DNA of 11,462 nucleotides, from positions 1 through 11,462 of the forward strand of contig CAJTSR010000041.1 in the NCBI GenBank assembly GCA_910579035.1, given 5' to 3'. Positions 1 to 7,076 of this stretch are shown here, piece after piece. Each line of letters begins with the position of its first letter. The first letter of the stretch is position 1. The position numbers and the translations under genes are program-made. The notes under the pieces were generated by a model. It was not told the origin of the DNA, did no database searches, and worked only from the letters and a program-made list of their open reading frames with translations. Origin of the DNA: an uncultured Muribaculaceae bacterium (lineage in GTDB: Bacteria; Bacteroidota; Bacteroidia; Bacteroidales; Muribaculaceae).

Positions 1-470
1 ACCACCGCCACGTGCAGCAGCAATACCGCCGCCTGCTCGCCGGAATCCCCGGCATAACCCTCCACGACAACCCATCGCCCCGCCACCGCTCCAACTTCTG
101 GCTCTGCACCATAACAATCGACCCCTCAGTAAGGGTCAAGGGGCAGGACGAGGCATACGCCGAAGTGCTCACCGGCGCCGTCGGCGGTGCCGCGGGAATC
201 ACCCACGCCGCCGCATCGGCCACCACCGACTGCCAGCCCAACGCCAACGTCGAGGCCATGCGCTCCGCCCTCGACGCAGCCGGCATCGAGGCACGCCCCC
301 TCTGGAAACCGATGCACCGCCAGCCCGTCTACTCCACTGCCCCTGCGTACACCAACGGCGTCAGCGAGGCCCTATTCCGCACCGGCCTCTGCCTCCCCGC
401 AGGCCCGTGGGTGACCGACGACGACCTCCGCCACATCGCCACCACAATCCGCTCCGCTATCGAGCAGTAA
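1..470 (+). CDS. DegT/DnrJ/EryC1/StrS-family PLP-dependent aminotransferase, C-terminal part (5' end outside window)
   Basis: This is the last ~155 codons of a sugar aminotransferase of the fold-type I DegT family, which transfers an amino group to keto-sugar nucleotides used for surface polysaccharides or glycans. The reading frame is open to the first base of the window, so the GTG at 12 is internal and not a start. Family signs are the stretch SNFWL followed by a TITID-like strand, then NVEAMRSAL, the conserved ARPLWKPMH segment, the NGVSEALF and GLCLPAG motifs, and a final helix after TDDDL. The PLP lysine and the N-terminal half are not visible. A Gly/Ala-rich segment (about 55-75 residues in) containing GAVGGAAG and TTDCQPN sits between the core strand and the C-terminal helix region. 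Local GC is high, roughly 65-68% in the first lines. The gene converges on the receptor gene. The exact sugar substrate cannot be told. Confidence 0.88.
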   Translation, partial: HRHVQQQYRRLLAGIPGITLHDNPSPRHRSNFWLCTITIDPSVRVKGQDEAYAEVLTGAVGGAAGITHAAASATTDCQPNANVEAMRSALDAAGIEARPLWKPMHRQPVYSTAPAYTNGVSEALFRTGLCLPAGPWVTDDDLRHIATTIRSAIEQ

Positions 471-495
471 CACTCCACTTCCCCTGAAAACGCAC

Positions 496-528
496 CGCGG
501 GCGCGACTCACTCAGAGCCGCGCCCGCG
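496..528. terminator. GC-rich hairpin between convergent genes
   Basis: The arms 496-509 and 515-528 form a 14-bp stem with a single A-C mismatch around the 5-base loop actca. The hairpin lies 25 bp after the aminotransferase stop and 16 bp after the receptor stop on the other strand, so it could serve both transcripts. Neither side has a classical long U-run; the minus strand has a TTTT about 10 bases on. The neighbouring 532-541 is a short perfect palindrome (cgtatatacg). Confidence 0.6.
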
Positions 529-544
529 ATGCGTATATACGTCC

Positions 545-2647
545 TTATTTAAGGATTGCGGAGTTTGCGCCGGATTGCTCTCCGACCTCGTTACCTCGCT
601 GCACTTTCTTGCCGTAGCCAAAGGTGTATGTCACCGACAGGTTAAGACGAGCATGCGAGTTTGTGCCAAAATTGGTTTTATGTTCTTTGTAAAGAGGCGT
701 TTCAAGATATAGATCCGCACTGTCCCAATGTGAGTTGAAAACGTTGTATGCCGTCAGCCGCACATTCCAGTCGGCGTTAGCCCATCCTGCCCCAACAGCG
801 TAAAAATCGCGGGAGCGATATGTAATCGGGGCATTTGAGAACATCATTTTCTGCGGCGTCTGGTAGTATGCCTGAAAGTAAAACTGCTTCAGGTAATATG
901 TAGCCTGCGCGGTCACCTGAAAAGGATTATACGTCTTATCGTACATTCCGGTCGAACGGTTGAAGCATTGCTTTGGATTGACATAAAACTGGAGATTGCC
1001 GTCCAACAGTTTGATATTAGCGGCCAATCCTATTTCACTTTGGATATAGTTGCCATTGTTGATGTATGTTCTCAGCAATGCCCGGCCGTCATCATATGGC
1101 TCGTATGCCGTAATCTGGCGGTCAATCATTTCAAAGAAGTTGCCATAGGCACTTAGCCCCAACTTGTTAGAGGGCAGCCATGTATATGACAGATTGAAAG
1201 TGACGTGGCGCGAATTATCGAGAAGCGGATTGCCGGTAAGGTACATAAACTCATTGTCGCGCAACACATCAGAGGCTTTCTGATTGATGCCCGGTGTGTT
1301 GTTGGCATATTGGAAATAAGCCGACAACGCATTTTTGGAATTAGGCGAATAGTTAAGATTTATGTGTACAAAAGGGTATGTGTCGGTGTTTTTGATGCCA
1401 TTGATATCGCTTTGCTCCCAACAAAATCCGGCATCTGTATAAAGGTTGAATTTCTGCGTTTTAAGCTGATAACACAGTAATCCTGCGGCAAAAGCATTGT
1501 GAAACCTGTCGGAATAAACGGCACTGCCGGAGTATCTGAGGCGGTTGACAATATCCCCACCGTTCACACCCAGCATAAGGGTATGGCTTTGGCCGAAGCG
1601 TTTGTTTATATATGCGTCCACACGGTAATGCCAGGCATTTTCGCGGGCATTACGGACAATTGGCTCGGCCAACGATGCGGCATATGTAAGCGAGTTATTA
1701 TTGTGGGTGTACAATATTTGAGGTGTCGCATTGATAGAAAAATCGTGCGGCAGCGCGAAGAAAAACGTGCCCGAATAATTCAGCGAATTGCTGCGCGACG
1801 GGATATGGCGGCTGAAAGTGTAATTATCAGCTTGAGCCGGCAAGTATTCAAGAGAGCCGCTTTGACTTTGAATAGGATACGCACTATGGCTGAATCCCAA
1901 AGTGTTGCGGATTTGTATTTTCTCTGTGTTGTATGTTGCTCGGAAAGTCACAGGGTACTGATTTTGACGAAAGTGTATCTTATCTGTGGTTTCGTTTCTA
2001 CTCAGTGTGTAATCTGCCCCTACTTCATTTTTTAGTGTGTACATACTTTCGATGTCTGAGCCGGCGTGGTGATTGTTCCAATTATTGGAGGCTACGAAAA
2101 TATCGTATGTCATACGCTTGTATGAAAACTTTGAAAATATGTTTGCACGCGAAGACAGACCCACAAGGAAGTTTTCGTTTGCCGAAAGCTTCGTATATCC
2201 GCCATAAGCATATTCCTGAACAACGATGTTTACCGCACGCTTCGCGCCGCGAAACCGAGGGTCGGTAGGAAACTCCAGATACTCAACGCGCCGGACATCA
2301 GCTGTGCGCAGCCCTTCCATCTCCTCTTTTGCCGCCGGAAGATAGTTTATGAAAATCGCTACCTCTTCTCCGGCATTATCCGTTACGGCATTTTCTATAG
2401 GATTGATTTGTATCTGCGGGATAGCAAGTTGCCGCAGGAGATCCAGAGCGTTCTGCGAGGCAGTCTTTTGTTTGGCTGTGGGAGTATATGTTGTGAAGGT
2501 GGGAGATGCTTCTTGCATCCTTGCTTCTACTACCACCTCTTTAAGTTCGTCCGTCCTGACTGAATCTGCCACCTCTTCAGCCGAGGCAAAAACCCCAAAG
2601 CACAAACATATATGCGCTGCAACGAATTTTCTCAAATCAATTACCAT
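545..2647 (-). CDS. TonB-dependent receptor-like outer-membrane beta-barrel protein (OMP_b-brl_3 type)
   Basis: This is a 700-residue outer-membrane barrel protein, probably taking up a ligand with TonB energy. Starting at the ATG at 2647 gives a signal peptide (residues 1-23, ending ASA before EE). It is followed by a TonB-box-like segment DELKEVVVEA (33-42), a plug-like domain (about 40-147, with FINYLPA and a VEYLEFPTDPRF segment), and a long beta-barrel rich in aromatic alternating strands. The end carries a VTYTFGYGKKVQ strand and a short hydrophilic tail, as is typical of the Bacteroidetes family. An in-frame ATG at 2698 exists, but it lies upstream of the predicted transcription start (~2669), so the shorter start is preferred. 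The N-terminal carboxypeptidase-like domain common in Bacteroidetes receptors is missing, and no SusD partner is adjacent. GC (about 43-45% in sampled lines) is well below the neighbouring aminotransferase. The ligand is unknown. Confidence 0.85.
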   Translation of the reverse strand: MVIDLRKFVAAHICLCFGVFASAEEVADSVRTDELKEVVVEARMQEASPTFTTYTPTAKQKTASQNALDLLRQLAIPQIQINPIENAVTDNAGEEVAIFINYLPAAKEEMEGLRTADVRRVEYLEFPTDPRFRGAKRAVNIVVQEYAYGGYTKLSANENFLVGLSSRANIFSKFSYKRMTYDIFVASNNWNNHHAGSDIESMYTLKNEVGADYTLSRNETTDKIHFRQNQYPVTFRATYNTEKIQIRNTLGFSHSAYPIQSQSGSLEYLPAQADNYTFSRHIPSRSNSLNYSGTFFFALPHDFSINATPQILYTHNNNSLTYAASLAEPIVRNARENAWHYRVDAYINKRFGQSHTLMLGVNGGDIVNRLRYSGSAVYSDRFHNAFAAGLLCYQLKTQKFNLYTDAGFCWEQSDINGIKNTDTYPFVHINLNYSPNSKNALSAYFQYANNTPGINQKASDVLRDNEFMYLTGNPLLDNSRHVTFNLSYTWLPSNKLGLSAYGNFFEMIDRQITAYEPYDDGRALLRTYINNGNYIQSEIGLAANIKLLDGNLQFYVNPKQCFNRSTGMYDKTYNPFQVTAQATYYLKQFYFQAYYQTPQKMMFSNAPITYRSRDFYAVGAGWANADWNVRLTAYNVFNSHWDSADLYLETPLYKEHKTNFGTNSHARLNLSVTYTFGYGKKVQRGNEVGEQSGANSAILK

Positions 2648-2675
2648 ATTGCCAAATTTTACATCTAAACCTGTG

Positions 2676-2683
2676 CAAATATA
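2676..2683 (-). promoter_or_regulatory. Receptor gene promoter, -7 element
   Basis: On the minus strand this reads TATATTTG, a full match to the Bacteroidetes -7 consensus TAnnTTTG. The -33 element is weak: the best candidate is TTGA about 22 bp upstream. The predicted transcription start is near 2669, giving a ~22-base leader to the ATG at 2647. Confidence 0.55.
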
Positions 2684-2705
2684 GGCAAAACAAATCATTG
2701 CGGCG

Positions 2706-2719
2706 TCAACATATGTTGA
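2706..2719. promoter_or_regulatory. Perfect 14-bp palindrome in the receptor promoter (candidate operator)
   Basis: The sequence tcaacatatgttga is identical to its reverse complement. Its centre lies about 43 bp upstream of the predicted receptor transcription start and it touches the weak -33 region. That position and the short uninterrupted dyad suit a dimeric regulator. The regulator is not in the window. Confidence 0.4.
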
Positions 2720-2749
2720 TTATTATGGGTCGGGAATGAAAGAGGCCGA

Positions 2750-2799
2750 AAAACGAAAAAAATCCGCAAGGATTGAACAATCAATCACTTGCGGATTTT
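2750..2799 (-). terminator. Intrinsic terminator of the tRNA operon
   Basis: Arms 2759-2770 and 2788-2799 give 12 perfect pairs. Five more pairs (2771-2775 with 2782-2786) follow across a one-base bulge at 2787, closed by the loop aacaat. On the minus strand the stem runs straight into T-rich sequence (TTTTTT, then CGTTTTT). It begins 4 bases after the tRNA-Leu discriminator base, so it ends the Gly-Gly-Leu transcript. Confidence 0.85.
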
Positions 2800-2803
2800 A
2801 AAG

Positions 2804-2887
2804 TGTCCGAGATGAGATTCGAACTCACACAGCCGAACGGCCACTACCCCCTCAAAGTAGCGTGTCTACCAATTCCACCACCCGGAC
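2804..2887 (-). tRNA. tRNA-Leu (GAG)
   Basis: This is an 84-base gene. The acceptor arm GTCCGGG pairs with CTCGGAC with one G-T, and the discriminator base is A. The anticodon arm CTACT/GGTAG encloses the loop TTGAGGG, giving anticodon GAG for CUU/CUC leucine codons. The T-arm carries GTTCGAATC. A long variable arm (about 12 bases between the anticodon arm and T-arm) marks it as a class II tRNA, as leucine requires. The CCA end is not encoded. It is the last gene of the tRNA operon. Confidence 0.95.
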
Positions 2888-2935
2888 ATATGCTGACCAC
2901 TTTTCGCCTTGAGAGCGGCAGCCGGAAGCTAAAAG

Positions 2936-3013
<78 letters not shown>

Positions 3014-3088
3014 ATACTACAACAGGCTTACTGCTCTTTATTCAAGACATAAAAGTATGTCAGCCAAAATTTTAATGTTCTCTTTTTC

Positions 3089-3166
<78 letters not shown>

Positions 3167-3190
3167 GTTGGCTTTTTTGCTTTTGCGATG

Positions 3191-3222
3191 CAAAGTTAGA
3201 CATTCTTGCGATACTGACCAAA
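3191..3222 (-). promoter_or_regulatory. tRNA operon promoter (Bacteroidetes type)
   Basis: On the minus strand there is TTTG (3219-3222), a 20-bp spacer, then TAACTTTG (3191-3198). This is a full match to the Bacteroidetes TTTG / TAnnTTTG consensus with normal spacing. The predicted transcription start is near 3184, 18 bases ahead of the first tRNA-Gly. Confidence 0.8.
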
Positions 3223-3293
3223 TTTTTCGACAGCTTTTTTCAATAAATTTCAGCCCGCTTTTACATCTCTCTGCAAACCAATTTTTTATGAAT

Positions 3294-3896
3294 CTACATT
3301 TTTGCACCCGGCCGTTCGATAATAGCCGATGCAAGTGTGTCGGCCACATGAATCAGGCTTTGGAGTGCTGATCTTTTTCCGGCCTGCCGATAAAATTTTT
3401 CGTCGTCACGCGACAGGTTCCACGGCCCCATATGCCAACGAATGGCATAAATTTCGTCATCGTGCAAATCGAGTCCCGAGCGCAGAAGCATAATCACGGA
3501 CTTTTCGCCATGCCCTACCGGGAAATTTTCATCGTGAATCTCGTACACCTCCACTTCTTCGTATATGCCGATTTCGTTACGTTTCTTTCTTTTCACCCGC
3601 TTGTAGAAATCTGTCTTGCACACATCGTGGAGCAAAGCTGCTATAGCTATCGAATCGGGGTCGAGCTCGCCCTCTATGTCCGGCCTTATGCGAACCATAG
3701 CCTCACGCGAGGCCATCGCGGCATCGTACACATTGAGCGAATGCTCAAGCAATCCGCCGGGATATGCTCCGTGACCCTGTGCCGAAGCCGGTGATTCAAA
3801 GAACCCGAAATCTTCGAGGTCTTCTATCACATACTCTATATTCTCGCGCGAGGTAGCCCTAAGCAGCTCGCAAAATCGCTGTTTGTTTTCTGTCAT
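3294..3896 (-). CDS. HD-domain metal-dependent phosphohydrolase, substrate unknown
   Basis: This 200-residue cytoplasmic protein belongs to the HD superfamily, which hydrolyses phosphoester bonds using histidine/aspartate-bound metals. The likely ligands are H52 (in LEHSLN), the HD pair H90-D91 (in LLHDVCK), H129 (in VGHGEKS), H155 (in IRWHMG) and D186 (in HVADTLAS). The order and spacing fit a complete HD domain filling most of the chain. Residues 100-108 are strongly basic (KRVKRKKRN). There is no signal peptide or membrane segment. The start ATG at 3896 follows the cardiolipin synthase stop by 16 bp, so the two are probably co-transcribed. The family includes nucleotidases and RNA-processing enzymes; nothing here decides the substrate. 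The remaining 3167-3293 downstream holds the tRNA promoter and no gene. Confidence 0.8.
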   Translation of the reverse strand: MTENKQRFCELLRATSRENIEYVIEDLEDFGFFESPASAQGHGAYPGGLLEHSLNVYDAAMASREAMVRIRPDIEGELDPDSIAIAALLHDVCKTDFYKRVKRKKRNEIGIYEEVEVYEIHDENFPVGHGEKSVIMLLRSGLDLHDDEIYAIRWHMGPWNLSRDDEKFYRQAGKRSALQSLIHVADTLASAIIERPGAKM

Positions 3897-3912
3897 ATAA
3901 TTAATGTAATGT

Positions 3913-5379
3913 TTACAGAACCGGGCTCAAAAGCCTCAGCACCGATTCCGCGACCTTCACTCCGAACGGCCTGCGCTTCCATTTATCGGGAACTACGCGC
4001 AGACAGTCGGCAAGGTCGCTTCTGAACAATGCCAGCATACGCCCGTTAAACTCTTTGCTGTAAAAAAAGAGGTTCGCCTCAAAATTATAGTCAAAGCTGC
4101 GGAAATCGAAATTTGTCGAGCCAATGGTAACCATTTCGTCATCCACAATCATCATCTTGGAATGAAGCATACCTTTCTTATATAGGTATATCTTGATTCC
4201 GGCTTTAAGGCATTCAGCTACATAAGATGCCGACGCATGAGTAAGCATGGCCGAATCGCTTTTTATAGGAGCCATTATGCGCACGTCCACATGGGAAAGC
4301 GCCGCAGCCTGCAAGGACTTCAGCAGCCCCTCCGTCGGCAAGAAGTAAGGCGTCTGTATGTACACACGCTTGCGGGCATTGGCAATTGCTTTTTGGAACG
4401 CCAGCGCAATATTCGACCATTCGGCCATAGGACCCGAGCTAAGCATCTGCACTCCCACTCCCGAAACAGCCGACGGACCAAAAGAAACATCAGGCATGTC
4501 ATCGGAAGGAACGTCAAGTTCAATAAGTCCGCGCCCCATAAAATTCCAATCGACAGCAAAGGAGTACTGCATCGCATCGACTATGGGGCCTGTCACCCGC
4601 ACATGGGTGTCGCGCCAACAATCGAACTTTCCGCCGTCGACATAACGATCGGCTATATTCATTCCGCCAAGATAGCCTATGCGCCCGTCAATGACGCATA
4701 TCTTACGATGGTTGCGCCAGTTGACACGGGTTGCGAGCTGCGGAAACGAAACTTTGAAAAAAGGATAGGCCTCAATCCCGCTCTTTCTAAGTTCCTTAAA
4801 GAAACGAGAACGGACGCTGAACGAACCCACATGGTCGTATATGAGCCGAACCTTCACCCCGGCACGCGCGCGCTCCATCAGAGCTTCGGCTATACGACGC
4901 CCCGTGCCATCGGCCTCAAAAATATAGTATTCGAGATTCACAGAGTGTCGCGCGGCTCGTATATCAGCCTCAAGAGCATCGATTTTGGCAGCGCCGGAGG
5001 CAAACACCTCGACCGTGTTCGGCGCATAGAACTGCGCCCCTGAAAGCGAACGGCCAAGATTAAGCTGCGCTATTGATTCGGGCGACAGATCATAATCCGC
5101 CGGGCTGGCCTTGGTCTTTTTCTCCCTGCGCCGCAGTTTGCGGCGATTGCGGCGCGATATCATCCGCTTGTTCTTTATATTGCGGCCAAAGAACAAATAC
5201 AGCACAAGCCCGACAACAGGGAGAAGCAACAGAACCGTTACCCACGCGAGAGATTTCACAGGATTACGGTTCTCCGAAAGAATCACCACAACAATCACTA
5301 TGGTAGAGCCGAGAGCCACAGCCGCAAAAGCCGTGTAAAGCCATTCGGAGTTAACAAGTGATGCTATGGTATCGAACAT
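3913..5379 (-). CDS. cls: Cardiolipin synthase (phospholipase D superfamily)
   Basis: This 488-residue inner-membrane enzyme joins two phosphatidylglycerol molecules (or an equivalent donor) to make cardiolipin. Two hydrophobic segments at about 15-34 and 43-64 form the N-terminal membrane anchor (PLDNT region, with SENRNPVKSLAW between them), followed by a very basic stretch (66-90). Two PLD catalytic motifs are intact: HKD1 with H224, K226, D231 and HKD2 with H406, K408, D413, each followed by the usual G/S-x-x-N segment (GGMN, GSTNFD). Length is normal for bacterial Cls. The ATG at 5379 starts the membrane anchor directly. A promoter is not obvious: only a poor -7-like TATACTTA lies upstream. 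The HD hydrolase gene follows at 16 bp. Confidence 0.95.
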   Translation of the reverse strand: MFDTIASLVNSEWLYTAFAAVALGSTIVIVVVILSENRNPVKSLAWVTVLLLLPVVGLVLYLFFGRNIKNKRMISRRNRRKLRRREKKTKASPADYDLSPESIAQLNLGRSLSGAQFYAPNTVEVFASGAAKIDALEADIRAARHSVNLEYYIFEADGTGRRIAEALMERARAGVKVRLIYDHVGSFSVRSRFFKELRKSGIEAYPFFKVSFPQLATRVNWRNHRKICVIDGRIGYLGGMNIADRYVDGGKFDCWRDTHVRVTGPIVDAMQYSFAVDWNFMGRGLIELDVPSDDMPDVSFGPSAVSGVGVQMLSSGPMAEWSNIALAFQKAIANARKRVYIQTPYFLPTEGLLKSLQAAALSHVDVRIMAPIKSDSAMLTHASASYVAECLKAGIKIYLYKKGMLHSKMMIVDDEMVTIGSTNFDFRSFDYNFEANLFFYSKEFNGRMLALFRSDLADCLRVVPDKWKRRPFGVKVAESVLRLLSPVL

Positions 5380-5459
5380 TTAAGAGAGTGTTTAATATAA
5401 GTATACCCCGCACGCCAAGACACAAACGCCGGGGTTTTCGTACGACATATGCGCCGGAC

Positions 5460-6014
5460 CTAATTGTCGAAAGTCATTTCGTCGAAGCCTTCGCTGTCGA
5501 ATTCGTCGGCGCTATAGCTCTCGTCGCCATAGAAGTCTTCATCGAGATCTGTAACGGCAGCTACCGCAGCCTGCTTGGCCTCCACCTTGGAGTCGAATTC
5601 GTCGAGATCGACAAATTCCGACGGAGCCTGGCCCAACGATAACGAGCAGAACGGGTCTTTCAGCGAACGGCCTGTAACGATATCGGTCATTTCGATAAAG
5701 AAGGCACGGTCTGTCATATAGTCGAACACATACAGCAGTTTCTGGCCTTCGTCGTCGATAAAGTCGCTCAGCACGCTTTCGTCCATAAGCCATATTTCCT
5801 GATCGGCGTCGCTACCCATATCTTCGTAAGTAATCTCCTTCTCTTTCTCCCAATTCCTGTCGCAAAGAAAGAAAGAACTCATCTGCGTTTTGTCGTAGCC
5901 TACGCTCTCGCATATGGCGTTTTTCAAATCCAAGAAAGTTGCGGTAGCGTCGATTTTTATCTCACGCTTGAAATTGTCGACTTCGTCGGATACAATGCGA
6001 AAAGTAAATATCAT
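5460..6014 (-). CDS. Plasmid pRiA4b ORF-3 family protein (IS1096 passenger TnpR-like), function unknown
   Basis: This 184-residue soluble protein matches the pRiA4b ORF-3 type of fold. Residues 1-36 form strands and a helix (FRIVSDEVDNFKREI, then TFLDLKNAICESVGY), followed by a SSFFLCD strand with NWEKEKEI (about 46-61). A YVFDYMTDRAFFIE strand pair (95-108) and an ITG-like turn with LKDPFCSLSLGQAP follow. The tail (about 155-184) is extremely acidic, with repeated DLDEDFYGDE-like and DEFDSEGFDE-like segments. No transposase, inverted repeats or other IS signs surround it, so the family name should not be read as evidence of a mobile element. It lies between surE and cls on the same strand but appears to have its own promoter. 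No function is established from sequence; the tail suggests a protein or metal contact. Confidence 0.65.
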   Translation of the reverse strand: MIFTFRIVSDEVDNFKREIKIDATATFLDLKNAICESVGYDKTQMSSFFLCDRNWEKEKEITYEDMGSDADQEIWLMDESVLSDFIDDEGQKLLYVFDYMTDRAFFIEMTDIVTGRSLKDPFCSLSLGQAPSEFVDLDEFDSKVEAKQAAVAAVTDLDEDFYGDESYSADEFDSEGFDEMTFDN

Positions 6015-6076
6015 AATGCCGTAGTTGTTAAATTCGTTGTTTGACGGCGCGGACGCGCCTTTTCGTTATTACGATG

Positions 6077-6109
6077 CGAAGATAATAACAATGCGTCGAA
6101 TCTTGCAAA
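6077..6109 (-). promoter_or_regulatory. Candidate promoter of the pRiA4b ORF-3-like gene
   Basis: On the minus strand there is TTTG (6106-6109), 21 bp, then TATCTTCG (6077-6084), one mismatch from TAnnTTTG. The predicted start near 6070 leaves a 56-base leader. That leader contains a small GC-rich hairpin (ggcgc-gtcc-gcgcc, about 6046-6059). Confidence 0.45.
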
Positions 6110-6131
6110 AAATTTCAACATTTTTTTGCAA
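6103..6131. repeat. AT-rich inverted repeat after surE
   Basis: Arms ttgcaaaaaa (6103-6112) and ttttttgcaa (6122-6131) are perfectly complementary around a 9-base loop. It begins 23 bp past the surE stop and overlaps the -33 element of the next gene. It may end surE transcription or tune the next promoter. No U-run follows the stem, so the terminator reading is weak. Confidence 0.4.
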
Positions 6132-6153
6132 AACGATTTCCATCATGTTGCCA

Positions 6154-6927
6154 TTACGAATTAAACAGCTCGGCCATACCCTTCACAGATGCAACACTCG
6201 ACTGGTCGGGAGTCACCGGAACAACACTTACATACCTGCGGTTTAGCCAGTATTCGTCCGTATCGGAAGATTCCGGCTCGCCATTCACGAAACGGCCGGT
6301 AAGCCAATAGAAGGGTGCGCCCGACGGATCAAGATATCGGCGGTACTCCTCGCTCCAATGGCCACGCGCGGCACGGCACACACGCACCCCCTCCGGCTCT
6401 ACCTTCGCCGGAATATTCACATTGAGGCAGACCCAATGAGGCAACTTACGTTCGAGCACCTTTGCGGCGATTTCCTTTACATATTTCGTCGACAGACTGA
6501 AATCCGCCTTCATAGAATGATGCAGCAATGAAAATCCCACCGATGTGATTCCCTCCATGCAGCCTTCAAGAACTGCCCCCATAGTGCCGGAGTAGGTTAT
6601 CGCAGTTCCGGAATTGGAGCCGTGGTTAATGCCCGAGAAAAGAACATCGGGCTTGCGAGGCACGATTGCGTGGAGTCCGAGCTTAACACAGTCTACGGGT
6701 GTTCCGTTGACTGTAAAATAGCGCACGCCTTCTTCCTTTGACGGCAACTCGCGGATACGGAGCGGGGCGCCAACCGTGAGGGCAGAAGACTGCCCCGAAT
6801 GAGGATGCGCCGGCGCCACGACGTACACATCGCCAAACTCTCGCACACACTCTACCAAGTGGTGTATTCCGGGAGCCTCCACGCTATCGTCATTTGTTAT
6901 CATAATCAGTGGTCGTGATATTTCCAT
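6154..6927 (-). CDS. surE: 5'/3'-nucleotidase SurE
   Basis: This 257-residue cytoplasmic nucleoside monophosphate phosphatase belongs to the SurE family, a stationary-phase survival protein. It removes phosphate from 5'- and 3'-nucleotides using a bound divalent metal. The family's metal site is visible: D13-D14 in ITNDDS (equivalent to D8-D9 of E. coli SurE), S44 in HPHSGQSS, and N101 in SGINHGSNSG. The APGI motif, NGTPVDCVKLGL (74-85) and YSGTMGAVLEG (112-122) are further family marks. Length is normal. The ATG at 6927 opens the first beta-strand right before the metal motif, and no better start lies nearby. The gene is divergent from parA across a 225-bp intergenic region and has a TAACTTTG -7 element with an 81-base leader that can fold. 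Confidence 0.97.
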   Translation of the reverse strand: MEISRPLIMITNDDSVEAPGIHHLVECVREFGDVYVVAPAHPHSGQSSALTVGAPLRIRELPSKEEGVRYFTVNGTPVDCVKLGLHAIVPRKPDVLFSGINHGSNSGTAITYSGTMGAVLEGCMEGITSVGFSLLHHSMKADFSLSTKYVKEIAAKVLERKLPHWVCLNVNIPAKVEPEGVRVCRAARGHWSEEYRRYLDPSGAPFYWLTGRFVNGEPESSDTDEYWLNRRYVSVVPVTPDQSSVASVKGMAELFNS

Positions 6928-6953
6928 AACTGTGGTGAATTATACTATATTAC

Positions 6954-6995
6954 TAATGTGAACGAACACCTCATCACAGAGCATTCTTCACATTA
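6954..6995 (-). promoter_or_regulatory. Leader hairpin of surE
   Basis: Arms taatgtgaa (6954-6962) and ttcacatta (6987-6995) are perfect 9-bp inverted repeats. Inside them, GAA/TTC and CTC/GAG can pair further with small internal loops. The structure lies wholly within the predicted surE 5' leader (about 7008-6928) and is followed by AT-rich sequence before the ATG. It could be an RNA structure or a DNA operator. Confidence 0.4.
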
Positions 6996-7014
6996 TAAAC
7001 AATCGAAACTTCCG

Positions 7015-7022
7015 CAAAGTTA
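7015..7022 (-). promoter_or_regulatory. surE promoter, -7 element
   Basis: The minus strand reads TAACTTTG, a full match to TAnnTTTG and the same octamer used by the tRNA operon promoter. No TTTG is found at the expected -33 distance. The predicted transcription start is near 7008. Confidence 0.5.
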
Positions 7023-7076
7023 GCTATTTCCGCAGGATTTTACGGATTTTCAGCCGACTTATCTACACAAGGCCCC

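Noticed and set aside
9..14. CACGTG core, tested as a parS site
   Set aside because: The flanks do not match the TGTT/AACA arms and it lies inside the aminotransferase coding sequence. No full parS was seen elsewhere.
1499..2035. 178-codon open frame antisense to the receptor gene
   Set aside because: The receptor frame has family features along its length; this one has none and no promoter of its own.
2700..2890. tRNA-Leu 3' end as an integration (att) site
   Set aside because: I found no second copy of the tRNA 3' end and no integrase in the window.
4237..5043. Long plus-strand open frame (268 codons) opposite cardiolipin synthase
   Set aside because: It lies wholly antisense to an intact Cls gene with both HKD motifs. 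Its translation has no recognisable domain and looks like a codon-bias shadow.
5406..5434. ccccg/cgggg hairpin followed by tttt between cls and the pRiA4b-like gene
   Set aside because: The stem is only 5 bp with a 19-base loop, and the T-run is on the plus strand, where no gene ends.
5460..6014. IS element suggested by the IS1096-passenger family name
   Set aside because: No transposase, terminal repeats or target duplication around it; the name reflects the family history only.
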